From NCBI RefSeq assembly GCF_042646165.1, contig NZ_JBHRTC010000021.1: 64,000 nt of DNA; one strand, written 5' to 3'. The notes beneath the pieces were generated by a model, which worked only from the letters and a program-made list of their open reading frames with translations, was not told the DNA's origin and did no database searches. Positions 42,957 to 52,191 of this stretch are shown here, piece after piece. The DNA comes from Microbaculum marinum (GTDB lineage: Bacteria > Pseudomonadota > Alphaproteobacteria > Rhizobiales > Tepidamorphaceae). The position numbers were made by a program, and so were the translations under genes. Every line of letters begins with the position of its first letter. Position 1 is the first letter of the stretch.

Positions 42957-43751
42957 ATGGGTGCGCAATTCGCGCTGATCAACGGCGCCGCCTGCCGGTA
43001 CAGCGTCTCCGGCCAGGGCGACGACACGCTCGTCCTGGTGCATGAACTCGCCGGCAGCCTGAACAGCTGGGACGAGTTCGTCGGTCTCATGCCCGACGAC
43101 GTCCGCATCGTCCGCTACGACCTGCGCGGCGCCGGCATGTCGGAGAAGCTGAAGGGCACGCAGGACTACGACACGCTGGCCGACGACATCGCCGCTCTCG
43201 TCGACCATCTCGGCATCTCCGGCACCGTCGACGTGATGGGCGCGGCCGCCGGCGCCGGCGTCGCCGTGCGGTTTGCCACGCGTCATGCCGATCGCATCGG
43301 CAGGCTGGTGCTTCTGGCCCCCGCCCTCACCGTTCCCGAGGACCGCCGGGCCGGCGGACGGGAGACGGCTGATCGCGTCGAGAAGGAGGGCATGCGTGCC
43401 GTCGCCGACATCGTGCTGCCGCAGGCGTTTCCCGGCAACCTGTGGCGGGACGACCGGCAGAAGGCCACCGCGCTCGCCCGCTGGCACGGCGCCGATCCGG
43501 AGGGCTACGCCGCTATGTACCGTGCCCTGAACAACCACGGCGTCATCGGCGACGTCGAGAAAATCGCCTGCCCCACGCTGGTGCTCGCCGGCGAGCACGA
43601 TCCCTTCAACCGGCCCGACCGGCTGAGCGCGATCGCCGACCGGATCCCCGATTGCCGTTTCGAGGTGATCGACGCCGGCCATTTCGCCGCCGTGCAGTCG
43701 CCGCAGACCCTGCCGGCGGTCGTCACCGGGTTCCTCGCCTACGGGCCCTGA
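42957..43751 (+). CDS. Alpha/beta hydrolase fold protein lacking the nucleophilic serine
   Basis: A 264-residue alpha/beta hydrolase, closest in feel to 3-oxoadipate enol-lactonase (LVHELAGSLNSWDEF, YDLRGAGMSE). The nucleophile elbow GxSxG reads G95-A-A-A-G99, so the serine position is Ala97 (codon GCC at 43245-43247). Asp215 (AGEHDPFNRP) and His242 (DAGHFAAVQ) of the triad remain. Either it is a non-hydrolytic member, for example a cofactor-free decarboxylase- or lyase-like protein, or it has lost activity. A strong GAGGAGG ribosome site precedes the ATG. It is the last gene of the operon. Confidence 0.88.
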   Translation: MGAQFALINGAACRYSVSGQGDDTLVLVHELAGSLNSWDEFVGLMPDDVRIVRYDLRGAGMSEKLKGTQDYDTLADDIAALVDHLGISGTVDVMGAAAGAGVAVRFATRHADRIGRLVLLAPALTVPEDRRAGGRETADRVEKEGMRAVADIVLPQAFPGNLWRDDRQKATALARWHGADPEGYAAMYRALNNHGVIGDVEKIACPTLVLAGEHDPFNRPDRLSAIADRIPDCRFEVIDAGHFAAVQSPQTLPAVVTGFLAYGP

Positions 43752-43756
43752 TTTTT

Positions 43757-43803
43757 TTCCCGCCGCGAGCCCGGCCTCTCCCGCAGATATACAGCGGCGG
43801 GAA
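43757..43803. other. Long-loop inverted repeat after acyl-CoA operon
   Basis: TTCCCGCCGC (43757-43766) and GCGGCGGGAA (43794-43803) form a perfect 10-base stem with a 27-base loop, seven bases after the operon stop. The T-run lies before and the A-run after it, the wrong way round for a plus-strand intrinsic terminator. It could still fold in RNA and protect or end the message. Confidence 0.35.
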
Positions 43804-44017
43804 TAAAAGTGTCATCGAGTCGCTCTAAAGCCGTAGCGATGGAGAAGCGGTTTGCGAGCGTCTCCGCCGCACCGGGGGCACCCGGCGGCAAGGCCGCTCC
43901 ACTCGGCTTCGTTCATTCGGCGATCAGGCCAGATCCGTAGGGCCGTGCATGGGCACGGTCTTCCCGGATCCTGTCTGCCTCTGCGCAAGCCACCAACTTA
44001 CGAGCGGGAAGCCAGCC

Positions 44018-45913
44018 ATGAACGAGATGACCAGGACTAAGCTGACGGCGGACGAGTGGGACGAGATCAATTTCCCGCGTCCCGAGGAGAATGAATTCGA
44101 TCGCGTCGTGGAGCGTGCGCTGTCGCGTCGCGGCTTCCTCGGCGGAGTGCTCGCCTTCGGCTCGGGCGCGCTGGCCATGCGCGCCGGACTGCTGAGTTCC
44201 ACCGCGGCGTTGGCCGAGGAGCCGTCGCGCTTTGCCTTCCAGCCGATCCCGGCTGCGACCGACAACACCGTACATGTGCCGGAGGGCTATACCTGGAAGC
44301 GGCTCGTCAGCTGGGGCGATCCGCTGTTTCCCGGTGTCGCCGAACTCGATCAGGAGTCCGGCGGCTCCGCCGATGACGCCGACAAGGTCTTCGGCGAGAA
44401 TACCGACGGAATGGAATCCTTTCTGGTCGACGGCAGGCAGGTGATCGCCGTCAACCACGAATACACCAACAACGAGGTCAACCTGCCGCAGGCCGAAGGC
44501 GGCGTGCCGCGCGACGCCGGGGACGTGCTGAAGCTGCAGAACCTGCAGGGCGTCGCCGTCTTCGAGATCGAGGAGGGTCCGGACGGCTGGACGGTCGTCA
44601 CCGACAGCCCGCTCAACCGACGCCTCACCCACAACTCGCCGATGAAGCTCTCCGGCCCGGCGGCCGGGCACGACCTGATGAAGACGGAGGCCGATCCGAG
44701 CGGCACCGAGAGCCTCGGCACGTTCAACAATTGCGGCTCGGGAAAGACCCCGTGGGGCACCTATCTGACCTGCGAGGAGAACTTCAACGGCTATTTCGGC
44801 GCCACGGAAGAACCGCAGCTCGACGAGACGGTCGCCGCCGGCTACGAGCGCTATGGCATCGCTGCCGAAGGCTGGGGCTACGACTACCACAAGTGGGACG
44901 CCCGCTTCGACACCTCGAAGCACCCCAACGAGCCGCACCGCGCCGGCTGGATCGTCGAGATCGATCCGTCCGATCCCGGCAGCACCCCGGTGAAGCGCAC
45001 CGCCCTTGGCCGCTTCAAGCACGAGAATGCCGCCGCCACGCTCGCTCCCGACGGGCGGGTCGTCGTCTACATGGGCGACGACGAACGCGGCGAGTTCATC
45101 TACAGGTTCGTGTCGAGCGCGCCATACGTGCCCGGCGCCGACACCTCCCGGTTGCTCGACGAGGGCCAGCTCTATGTCGCCCGGTTCAACGACGACCTGA
45201 CCGGAGAATGGGTGGCGCTGACACCCGAGGCGATCGGCATGTCCGACGCCGAGATTGCCATCTTCTCGCGCATGGCGGCCTCGCGGGTCGGCGCCACCAC
45301 CATGGACCGTCCGGAATGGGTCGCCGTCAGTCCGGTCGCCATCGAGGCCTACTGCGCGCTGACCAACAACAAGAACCGGGGCGTCAAGACCAACGCCGGC
45401 GGCGACGAGCAGCCCGTCGGCGGCCCGAACCCGCGCGAGGCCAACGAATACGGCCAGATCGTGCGCTGGCGTCCGATGAACGACGACCACGCCGCCGACG
45501 GCTTCGAGTGGGATCTCTACGTCATGGCCGGCAATCCGACCGTGCACGACGACGACTATGCCGGCTCGAAGAACATCAACGAGGGCAACCTGTTCAATTC
45601 CCCCGACGGCATGGCGATCGACTCGACGGGAATCGTCTGGATCCAGACCGACGGCGACGATTCCAACGAGGAAGACTTCGCCGGGCACGGCAACAACCAG
45701 ATGCTGGCGGGCGACCCGGTCTCGGGCCGGATCGAACGCTTCCTGACCGGCCCGAAGGGCAGCGAGGTGACCGGCATCTGCTGGTCGGCGGACAGGAAGA
45801 CGATGTTCGTGGGCATCCAGCACCCCGACGCGCCGTTCCCCGACGGCGAGGGCAAGCTGCCGCGCTCCTCGATCATCGCGATCAAGCGCGACGACAACGC
45901 TCCGGTCGGCTGA
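44018..45913 (+). CDS. PhoX family phosphatase-like protein, Tat-exported
   Basis: A 631-residue DUF839/PhoX-type protein. After a long 35-residue N-region comes the Tat motif SRRGFLGG (arginines 37-38) and a hydrophobic stretch, as is usual for PhoX. The body has LVDGRQVIAVNHEYTNNE, NNCGSGKTPWGTYLTCEEN (the conserved metal-site region), GRFKHENAA and SPDGMAIDSTG. PhoX enzymes are periplasmic Ca/Fe-dependent alkaline phosphatases. ATG 44018 has GGGAAG upstream; a reading from 43949 adds residues with no ribosome site. No Pho box was convincing in the 266-base upstream region. Confidence 0.88.
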   Translation: MNEMTRTKLTADEWDEINFPRPEENEFDRVVERALSRRGFLGGVLAFGSGALAMRAGLLSSTAALAEEPSRFAFQPIPAATDNTVHVPEGYTWKRLVSWGDPLFPGVAELDQESGGSADDADKVFGENTDGMESFLVDGRQVIAVNHEYTNNEVNLPQAEGGVPRDAGDVLKLQNLQGVAVFEIEEGPDGWTVVTDSPLNRRLTHNSPMKLSGPAAGHDLMKTEADPSGTESLGTFNNCGSGKTPWGTYLTCEENFNGYFGATEEPQLDETVAAGYERYGIAAEGWGYDYHKWDARFDTSKHPNEPHRAGWIVEIDPSDPGSTPVKRTALGRFKHENAAATLAPDGRVVVYMGDDERGEFIYRFVSSAPYVPGADTSRLLDEGQLYVARFNDDLTGEWVALTPEAIGMSDAEIAIFSRMAASRVGATTMDRPEWVAVSPVAIEAYCALTNNKNRGVKTNAGGDEQPVGGPNPREANEYGQIVRWRPMNDDHAADGFEWDLYVMAGNPTVHDDDYAGSKNINEGNLFNSPDGMAIDSTGIVWIQTDGDDSNEEDFAGHGNNQMLAGDPVSGRIERFLTGPKGSEVTGICWSADRKTMFVGIQHPDAPFPDGEGKLPRSSIIAIKRDDNAPVG

Positions 45914-45936
45914 CCGGCGGGCCGGACATGCATAGA

Positions 45937-45964
45937 ACGGGCGCGCCGGGTTCAGTGCGCCCGT
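45937..45964. terminator. Hairpin between convergent phoX-like and paaZ genes
   Basis: ACGGGCGC (45937-45944) and GCGCCCGT (45957-45964) form a perfect 8-base stem with a 12-base loop between two convergent stop codons. There is no U-tract on either side, so it is at most a weak bidirectional terminator or an mRNA end-protecting hairpin. Confidence 0.4.
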
Positions 45965-45968
45965 CGTC

Positions 45969-47993
45969 TCACGCGTTCATGGTCAGGAGATCGTAGCTGG
46001 CCACCTGCTCGTCGTGCTGGTTGAACACGGCGACGTCCCAGCGCACCTCGCCATACTCGGCGTTGCGGCGGGTCTTCTGCTTCACCGTCAGGCGCACCCG
46101 GACCGTGTCGCCCGGGCTGACCGGCTTCTGGAAGCGCAGGTTGTCGAGGCCGTAATTGGCGAGCACCGGGCCCGGCGCAGGCTCGACGAACAGTCCCGCC
46201 GCGAAGCTCAGGATCAGGTAGCCGTGCGCCACCCGGCCCGGGAAGAACGGATTGGCGGCGGCAGCCTCCTCGTCCATATGCGCGTAGAACGTGTCGCCCG
46301 TGAACTCGGCGAAATGCTCGATGTCCTCAAGCGTGATCTCGCGGGCCGCCGTATGGATCGTCTCGCCGAGCCGGAGCCGGTCGAACGGGATCCGGAACGG
46401 ATGCTCCGGCGCCTCTATTTCCGGCGCTCCGGGGACCCAGGCGTCGCCGATCGCCGACAGCACTGCCGGCGAGCCCTGCACGGCGGTGCGCTGCATGTAG
46501 TGCAGCACGCCGCGCACGCCGCCCAGTTCCTCGCCGCCGCCGGCGCGGCCGGGGCCGCCGTGCACCATGTGCGGCAGCGGCGAGCCGTGACCCGTCGCCT
46601 CCCTGGCCGAATCGCGGTCGGCGAAGTAGAGCCGGCCGTGCCAGGCGGCCGCGCCCAGCGCCACCGTCCGCGCCACCGCCGGGTCGTGGGTGAACACCGA
46701 GGCGACGAGGCTGCCTTGCCCCCGGTTGGCGAGATCGACGGCGTGGCCGAGATCGCGGTAGCCCATCACGGTCGCCACCGGACCGAACGCCTCCACGACA
46801 TGGACGCTCGTCGCCGCGTCGGGATCGGGACAGTGAAACAGCATCGGCGGCAGGAACGCCCCCTTCTCCCGGTCGGCCCCCTCGACCTCGAAATCGTCGG
46901 GGTCGCCGAACACCCGCCGGCACTCCGTCGCGATGATCCCGGCCTTGGTCAGGACGTCGACGCGCTGTCCTGTGCTGGCCAGCGGACCCATGCGGGTCGC
47001 CTCGAGGGCGGGGTCGCCGACCGTGACAGAGGAAAGGCGTTGCGACAGCACATCGATGACAGCGTCCTGGCACTCCGATGGCACGATCATGCGCCGTATC
47101 GCCGTGCACTTCTGGCCGGCCTTCACCGTCATCTCGCGCGCCGCCTCGCGGATGAAAAGGTCGAATTCCGGCGTCCCCGGCTGCGCATCCGGCCCGAGGA
47201 TCGAGGCGTTCAGGCTGTCCTGCTCGGCAACGAACCTCACCGACCTCTCGATCAGGCCCGACTTCGAGCGCAGCATCAGCGCGGTCTCCGCCGAACCGGT
47301 GAAGCTCACCACGTCCTGGGCGCCGAGGCGGTCCAGCAGGTCGCCCGTTCCACCCGTGACAAGCTGCACCGAACCCTCTGGAAACACACCGCTTTCGACG
47401 ATCATCGCGAAGCATGCCTCGGTGAGGTAGCAGGTCGCGGTGGCCGGCTTGACGATCGCCGGAACGCCCGCCAGCAGCGTCGGCGCGAGCTTCTCCAGCA
47501 TCCCCCAGACCGGGAAGTTGAACGCATTGATGTGGACCGCAAGTCCCTGAAGCGGCGTGCAGATATGCTGTCCCACAAAGGTACCGGAGCGCGACAGCGG
47601 CTCGATGCCGCCGTCGAGAAACACCTGGGAATCCGGCATTTCGCGCCGTCCCTTCGAGGAATACACGAACAGCGTCGCGATGCCGCCGTCGATATCGATC
47701 AGCGAATCCGCTTTCGTCGCCCCGGTCAGGAAGGACAGCGCATAGAGCTCCTCGCGCCGCTCGTTGAGGTACTGGGCCAGTTCCTTCAGCTTTCCGGCCC
47801 GTTCATGGAAGGTCATCCCCCGCAGCGCCGGCCCGCCGACGGTGCGGGCGTGCTCGGCCATCGCCGCGAAGTCGACCGCGCCGGAACCGGCTTCGGCGAT
47901 CACTTCGCCGGTGACCGCGCTCATGATCGGACGGGCGTCGGCCGGCCCGATCCAGGCGCCGTTCGCGAAGCTGCGGATCTGCATGATCGTCAT
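45969..47993 (-). CDS. paaZ: Bifunctional oxepin-CoA hydrolase / semialdehyde dehydrogenase
   Basis: The phenylacetate-pathway ring-opening enzyme, 674 residues. The N-terminal aldehyde dehydrogenase domain (to about 530) has HINAFNFPVWG, catalytic Glu257 in FVAEQDSLN and Cys296 in GQKCTAIRR. The C-terminal MaoC hydratase domain has EFTGDTFYAHMDEE, with Asp567 and His572 in the positions known as the hydrolase site of E. coli PaaZ. It hydrolyses oxepin-CoA and oxidises the resulting semialdehyde to 3-oxo-5,6-dehydrosuberyl-CoA. AAAGGA precedes the ATG. It is the last gene of the TRAP-P450-paaZ operon, 24 bases after the P450. Confidence 0.95.
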   Translation of the reverse strand: MTIMQIRSFANGAWIGPADARPIMSAVTGEVIAEAGSGAVDFAAMAEHARTVGGPALRGMTFHERAGKLKELAQYLNERREELYALSFLTGATKADSLIDIDGGIATLFVYSSKGRREMPDSQVFLDGGIEPLSRSGTFVGQHICTPLQGLAVHINAFNFPVWGMLEKLAPTLLAGVPAIVKPATATCYLTEACFAMIVESGVFPEGSVQLVTGGTGDLLDRLGAQDVVSFTGSAETALMLRSKSGLIERSVRFVAEQDSLNASILGPDAQPGTPEFDLFIREAAREMTVKAGQKCTAIRRMIVPSECQDAVIDVLSQRLSSVTVGDPALEATRMGPLASTGQRVDVLTKAGIIATECRRVFGDPDDFEVEGADREKGAFLPPMLFHCPDPDAATSVHVVEAFGPVATVMGYRDLGHAVDLANRGQGSLVASVFTHDPAVARTVALGAAAWHGRLYFADRDSAREATGHGSPLPHMVHGGPGRAGGGEELGGVRGVLHYMQRTAVQGSPAVLSAIGDAWVPGAPEIEAPEHPFRIPFDRLRLGETIHTAAREITLEDIEHFAEFTGDTFYAHMDEEAAAANPFFPGRVAHGYLILSFAAGLFVEPAPGPVLANYGLDNLRFQKPVSPGDTVRVRLTVKQKTRRNAEYGEVRWDVAVFNQHDEQVASYDLLTMNA

Positions 47994-48017
47994 GGATTAT
48001 CCTTTTGATTCAATCTG

Positions 48018-49241
48018 CTATGCAGACACGTCGACCGGCAGCGAGGTGAAGCCGCGGAACCGAACCCGGCCGCCACGCACCGGCTCGCCGGCCAGTTCGT
48101 AGCCGGGGAACCGCTCCAGGAACCGTCCGATCGCGATGCGTCCCTCCAGCCTCGCCAGCGACAGTCCGGCGCACAGGTGCGGGCCCCAGGCGAATGCGAG
48201 ATGCTTGTTGGGGCTGCGGGAGACGTCGAGCCTGTCGGGATCGGGAAACTGCGCGGGATCCCGGTTCGCCGCCCCGATGCACAGCGTGATCGGCGTGCGC
48301 GGCGGCAGGATCTCCCCCGCCAGTTCGACCTCCTCGGTGGTGATCCGGTTGCCGAGCTGGTTGGAGCTCTCGAAGCGCAGGAACTCCTCGATCGCCGTCC
48401 TGATCAGCGCCGGATCCTCGATCAGCCGTCGGCGCTCGTCCGGCCATTGGGTCAGGATGTGCAGGCCGTTGCCGATGAGATTGGTGGTCGTCTCGTGCCC
48501 GGCATTGAGCAGGAATATGCAGTTCTGGACGAGTTCCGACGGCGTCAGCTGCTCACCGCCCTCTCCCTGCAGCAACCGGGTCAGGACGTCGATAGACGGA
48601 TCGCCGGTATGTCGCCGCCGCTCCGCGATCAGGCCTTCGAGATAGTCCTGGAACTCGCTGACCGAACGGTTGCCGAGATCCTGCTGCTCCGGCGTAAGGA
48701 CGGGTTCCAGCGCACCCAGGATCGCCAGCGACCATCCCCGCAGCGGGCCGCGGTCTTCGTGCGGGACGCGCAGGAGATTGCCGATGATCTCGACGGGAAT
48801 GGCGGCGGCGAAGTCCTCGATGAGATCGGCGCGGCCCTTCTCGGCGATGCGGTCGGCCAGGTCGTCGACCAGGCGGATCAGGCCGGGCTCCATCTGGGCG
48901 ATCGCCTTCGGCGTCAGCGCGCCGACGATGATCGAGCGCACGCGCGTGTGCAGCGGCGGGTCGTTGAAGACCAGGCTCGTCGTGTGATGTGTGTAGAGCG
49001 GACTGTCGCCGTATTTCGGCTTGAACTCGATCTTCTTGTCGGAAGAGAACCGCCTGGTATCCCGGTAGACCGTGACGAGGTCCGCGTAGCGCGACAGGAA
49101 GTACGAGCCGTCCTCGTAACGTTTGACCGGCGCATGTTCCAGCAGCGCCCGGTAGGTCGGATAGGGATCATCGCGAAAGGCCTGCGTGAGGTGGCGCGGA
49201 TCGAACTCCTCGGCAAGCGCCTTCGGGTCGGATGCCATCAT
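48018..49241 (-). CDS. Cytochrome P450
   Basis: A soluble bacterial P450 of 407 residues. The I-helix AGHETT is at 247-252, the ExxR motif at 286-289 (EEFLR) and the haem-ligand segment FAWGPHLCAGLSLAR, with Cys357. No membrane anchor is present. It needs external electron donors (ferredoxin and reductase), and none is adjacent unless PaaE-like proteins help. It sits between a TRAP importer and paaZ in one operon, with gaps of 7 and 24 bases. Hydroxylation or O-demethylation of an imported aromatic acid before phenylacetyl-CoA metabolism is the inferred role. Confidence 0.95.
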   Translation of the reverse strand: MMASDPKALAEEFDPRHLTQAFRDDPYPTYRALLEHAPVKRYEDGSYFLSRYADLVTVYRDTRRFSSDKKIEFKPKYGDSPLYTHHTTSLVFNDPPLHTRVRSIIVGALTPKAIAQMEPGLIRLVDDLADRIAEKGRADLIEDFAAAIPVEIIGNLLRVPHEDRGPLRGWSLAILGALEPVLTPEQQDLGNRSVSEFQDYLEGLIAERRRHTGDPSIDVLTRLLQGEGGEQLTPSELVQNCIFLLNAGHETTTNLIGNGLHILTQWPDERRRLIEDPALIRTAIEEFLRFESSNQLGNRITTEEVELAGEILPPRTPITLCIGAANRDPAQFPDPDRLDVSRSPNKHLAFAWGPHLCAGLSLARLEGRIAIGRFLERFPGYELAGEPVRGGRVRFRGFTSLPVDVSA

Positions 49242-49248
49242 CGCCGCC

Positions 49249-50562
49249 TCACATGCTGTTGGGCAGGACGAGAACCAGCCAGGGCACCAGCACCATCAGC
49301 GCCAGCCGCAGGATGTCGACGATCCAGAACGGAGTGACACCCTTGAAGATGGTCGCCGTGGAGACGTCCTCGACGACGCCCTTCAGCACGAACACGTTGA
49401 GCCCGACCGGCGGGGTGATCAGGCTGATTTCCGTCACCACCACCACGATGATGCCGAACCACACCGGATCGAAGCCGAGGCTTACGACGAGCGGGAAGAA
49501 GATCGGCACCGTCAGCAGCAGCATCGACAGGCTCTCGAAGACGCAGCCGAGCACCAGGTAGACGACGAGGATGCACAGCATCACCAGCATCGGGCTGAAA
49601 CCAGCCTGATCGACCAGCGCGAGCAGCGCCTCGGGAAGGCCGGCCAGGTTCACGAAATTGGAGAAGATCCAGGCGCCGATCAGCACGGCGAACAGGCTGG
49701 CGGTCGTGTAGGACGTCTCGATCAGCACTTCCTTGACGTCGGAGAACGACAGGCCCCCGCGAAACAGGGCGATGGCGAAGGCTCCCATCGCCCCCATTCC
49801 CGCGGCTTCCGTGGGAGAGAAAGTGAGATTGAGCGGCCAGACGTTGAACGCGCCGTAGAGGCCTCCGATCACCAGCACGAACAGCGCAAGCACCGCCCAG
49901 ACGCCGCGCACCGCCTCGAACCGTTCCTTCCAGTCCATCCGTTCGCCCGCCGGACCTGCTGCCGGATTGCGGCCTACGGTGAACCGTACTGCCCCCAGAT
50001 AGAACAGGATGCCGATCGCTCCCGGCACGATGCCGGCGATGAACAGGCTGCCGATGCTGGTTTCCGTCAGCAGTCCGTAGATCACCAGGATGACGCTCGG
50101 CGGGATCAGGATCCCCAGGGTGCCGCCGGCGGCGATCGAGGCCGTGGACAGGGAATCCGCGTAGCCGTAGCGGCGCATCTGCGGCATCGCCACCTTCGAC
50201 ATCGTCGCGGCCGTCGCCAACGAGGACCCGCAGATCGCCGAGAACCCGCCGCAGGCGACGATCGTCGCCATCGCCAGGCCGCCGCGGAAATGGCCGAGGA
50301 AGGCATACGAAACCCGGTAGAGCTCGCGGCTCAGCCCGCCCTTGTTGACGAACAGGCCCATCAGGATGAACAGGGGCACGACAGACAGGCCGTAGTCCTG
50401 CGCCGTATCGATCAGCAGCCGGCCGGACATCGAGACCGCGCCGCGGACACTCGTCTCGTAGGCGTATCCGGCCATGCCGACCACGCCCATCGCAAAGGCG
50501 ATCGGCAGACGCAGCAGAACCAGGATCAGGACGGCGGCAAATCCGATCAGCGACTCGACCAT
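49249..50562 (-). CDS. TRAP transporter 3 large permease (DctM family)
   Basis: Large permease of 437 residues with about twelve hydrophobic segments and typical blocks LSVVPLFILMGLFVNKGG, GGTLGILIPPSVILVIYGLL and ITPPVGLNVFVLKGV. It starts three bases after the dctQ stop and ends seven bases before the P450 start. Member of the five-gene TRAP-P450-paaZ operon. Confidence 0.94.
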   Translation of the reverse strand: MVESLIGFAAVLILVLLRLPIAFAMGVVGMAGYAYETSVRGAVSMSGRLLIDTAQDYGLSVVPLFILMGLFVNKGGLSRELYRVSYAFLGHFRGGLAMATIVACGGFSAICGSSLATAATMSKVAMPQMRRYGYADSLSTASIAAGGTLGILIPPSVILVIYGLLTETSIGSLFIAGIVPGAIGILFYLGAVRFTVGRNPAAGPAGERMDWKERFEAVRGVWAVLALFVLVIGGLYGAFNVWPLNLTFSPTEAAGMGAMGAFAIALFRGGLSFSDVKEVLIETSYTTASLFAVLIGAWIFSNFVNLAGLPEALLALVDQAGFSPMLVMLCILVVYLVLGCVFESLSMLLLTVPIFFPLVVSLGFDPVWFGIIVVVVTEISLITPPVGLNVFVLKGVVEDVSTATIFKGVTPFWIVDILRLALMVLVPWLVLVLPNSM

Positions 50563-50565
50563 GGC

Positions 50566-51099
50566 TCAGTCGACGTCCTTGTAGACGGTCCTGTCGGTGT
50601 GCAGCGCCGCCGGGCCGACCAGCTCGATCAGGCCCCTCAGGATCAGCACGACAACGGTGAGCGAGGTGAATATCGCAATGAAATATTCGATATAGAACTG
50701 CGGGATACCGAGGGATTCGGTGAGGTCACCGTAGTCCCTGGCCCGGGCCGCGAGGACGAAAGCCTGATTCGCCGGCCAGATCAGTATCACGCCGCAGACG
50801 ATATCGACGGCCGCGTCGCGCAGCCGCTCGCCCCAGCCGCGGAAGAACGGATCCAGCAGATCGACGGAGATGTGGCCGCCGCGCGCCGAGATCACGGGCA
50901 GGGAGGCAAAGACGATGATCGCCATGCAGATCCGGGTCAACTCGGTCGCCGCCTCGATCGGACTGTCGAACGAACTGCGCAGCACGACATCGCAGAACGT
51001 CATCACCATCAGGAAGAACAGCGCGATCCCGGCCATCCAGGACGGCAGACCGGCGATCCGCTGTCCAAAAGCCACGAGGTGATCCGCCAGCGATCGCAT
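50566..51099 (-). CDS. TRAP transporter 3 small permease (DctQ family)
   Basis: Membrane subunit of 177 residues with four hydrophobic segments. It has the DctQ-like FDSPIEAATELTRICMAIIVF region and SARGGHISVDLLD. It lies 60 bases after dctP and 3 bases before dctM in P-Q-M order. Confidence 0.9.
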   Translation of the reverse strand: MRSLADHLVAFGQRIAGLPSWMAGIALFFLMVMTFCDVVLRSSFDSPIEAATELTRICMAIIVFASLPVISARGGHISVDLLDPFFRGWGERLRDAAVDIVCGVILIWPANQAFVLAARARDYGDLTESLGIPQFYIEYFIAIFTSLTVVVLILRGLIELVGPAALHTDRTVYKDVD

Positions 51100-51159
51100 C
51101 GACCTGCCCTTGAACCGGAGAAGGGCCCGGCGACGCGCGCCGCCGGGCCGGGTGCGATA

Positions 51160-52191
51160 CTAGTTGCCGTAGGTCCTCATGGTCTCGGCAATGAAGTCGT
51201 GGGCGGCCTGCGCGTCGACGCCGGTCGCAGCGACCTCCTCGATCACCTTGGCGGTGACCTCGTCAGCGATCGGCTTGTAGGCGGCCTTGTCGGCGTCAGA
51301 CGCCTCGACGATCTTATTTCCGGCGGTATCCATCGTGGCCTGGCGGCCTTCCGCGTCGATCTCGTCCCAGATCTGGCCGATTGCCCGGCTCAGGGGCTCC
51401 CCGAAAACGTTCTCCTCGAGCGCCTTCTGGACGTCGGGCGGCAGACTGTTGAAGGCGTCCTCGTTCATGATGAAGGCGAAGGAGCCGCGATAGAAGCCGC
51501 CGGGCATCTCGTATGTGTAGGGCGCGACCTCGGTGAGCTTGAAGCCCTTGCGGGACTCCATCGGCATGACGACGCCGTCGGCGGCCTTGGATGCGAGGGT
51601 CTCGTACACCTTCGGCGCCGGCACCTGGATGCCCGTCGCGCCGAGCGCCGTGCCGACGTCGCTGCCGACGCCGCCAGGCACACGCAGCTTCAGACCGTTG
51701 ATCTGGTCGAGGCTCTCGACCGGATTGATCGTGTAGACCTGTGCAGGCCCATGCGTATGCAGCGCGATCAATTTCACGCCGCGATGCTCGTCGGCCTGCT
51801 GGAGGTACTTTTCGTAGGCCCGCCAGTCGGCGACGGACGCAGCTTCCGCGCTGCCCTCGTAGCCCGGCAGTTCGATCAGCTTCTGGGCGGTGAAGCGGCC
51901 GGGCTGATAGCCGTGGAAGATGATCGAGAGGTCGGCTGCGCCATCCTGGATCATGTCGAACTGGGCCGGCGGCGGCGCCAGGTTCAGCTTCAGGTCGGTG
52001 GTGACGCGGCCGTCGGTGGCCTGCTCGACCATCTCGGTGAATTTCGGCCACATCTTGGAATTGATGCCGTGGGTCGGCGGACCCCAGCTCGAGATCGTCA
52101 GCGTCGTGTCGGCGGCCGTTGCCGACATGGCTCCGATCGCGGTGGTCGCCGCAAATACGCTCGCAGCGGCAATTTTGCTCAAGGCTTTCAT
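51160..52191 (-). CDS. TRAP transporter 3 substrate-binding protein (DctP family)
   Basis: Periplasmic receptor of 343 residues. The signal peptide ends SATA near residue 26. The body includes ISSWGPPTHGINSKMWPKF, the INGLKLRVPGGVGSD arginine region and SKAADGVVMPMESRKGF. A GGGAGGA site precedes the ATG. It is the first gene of the TRAP-P450-paaZ operon, whose promoter carries the ACCGACCGGTCGGT operator. The regulation suggests an aromatic acid such as phenylacetate or a substituted precursor as ligand, which is inference. Confidence 0.93.
   Translation of the reverse strand: MKALSKIAAASVFAATTAIGAMSATAADTTLTISSWGPPTHGINSKMWPKFTEMVEQATDGRVTTDLKLNLAPPPAQFDMIQDGAADLSIIFHGYQPGRFTAQKLIELPGYEGSAEAASVADWRAYEKYLQQADEHRGVKLIALHTHGPAQVYTINPVESLDQINGLKLRVPGGVGSDVGTALGATGIQVPAPKVYETLASKAADGVVMPMESRKGFKLTEVAPYTYEMPGGFYRGSFAFIMNEDAFNSLPPDVQKALEENVFGEPLSRAIGQIWDEIDAEGRQATMDTAGNKIVEASDADKAAYKPIADEVTAKVIEEVAATGVDAQAAHDFIAETMRTYGN

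Noticed and set aside
43757..43803. Intrinsic terminator after the acyl-CoA operon
   Set aside because: The stem is good, but the T-run precedes and the A-run follows it on the plus strand, and the loop is 27 bases. It is kept only as an inverted repeat.
43752..44017. Pho box upstream of the PhoX-type gene
   Set aside because: A single TGTCAT-like half-site is present at about 43811 without the second repeat, so phosphate control cannot be supported from sequence.
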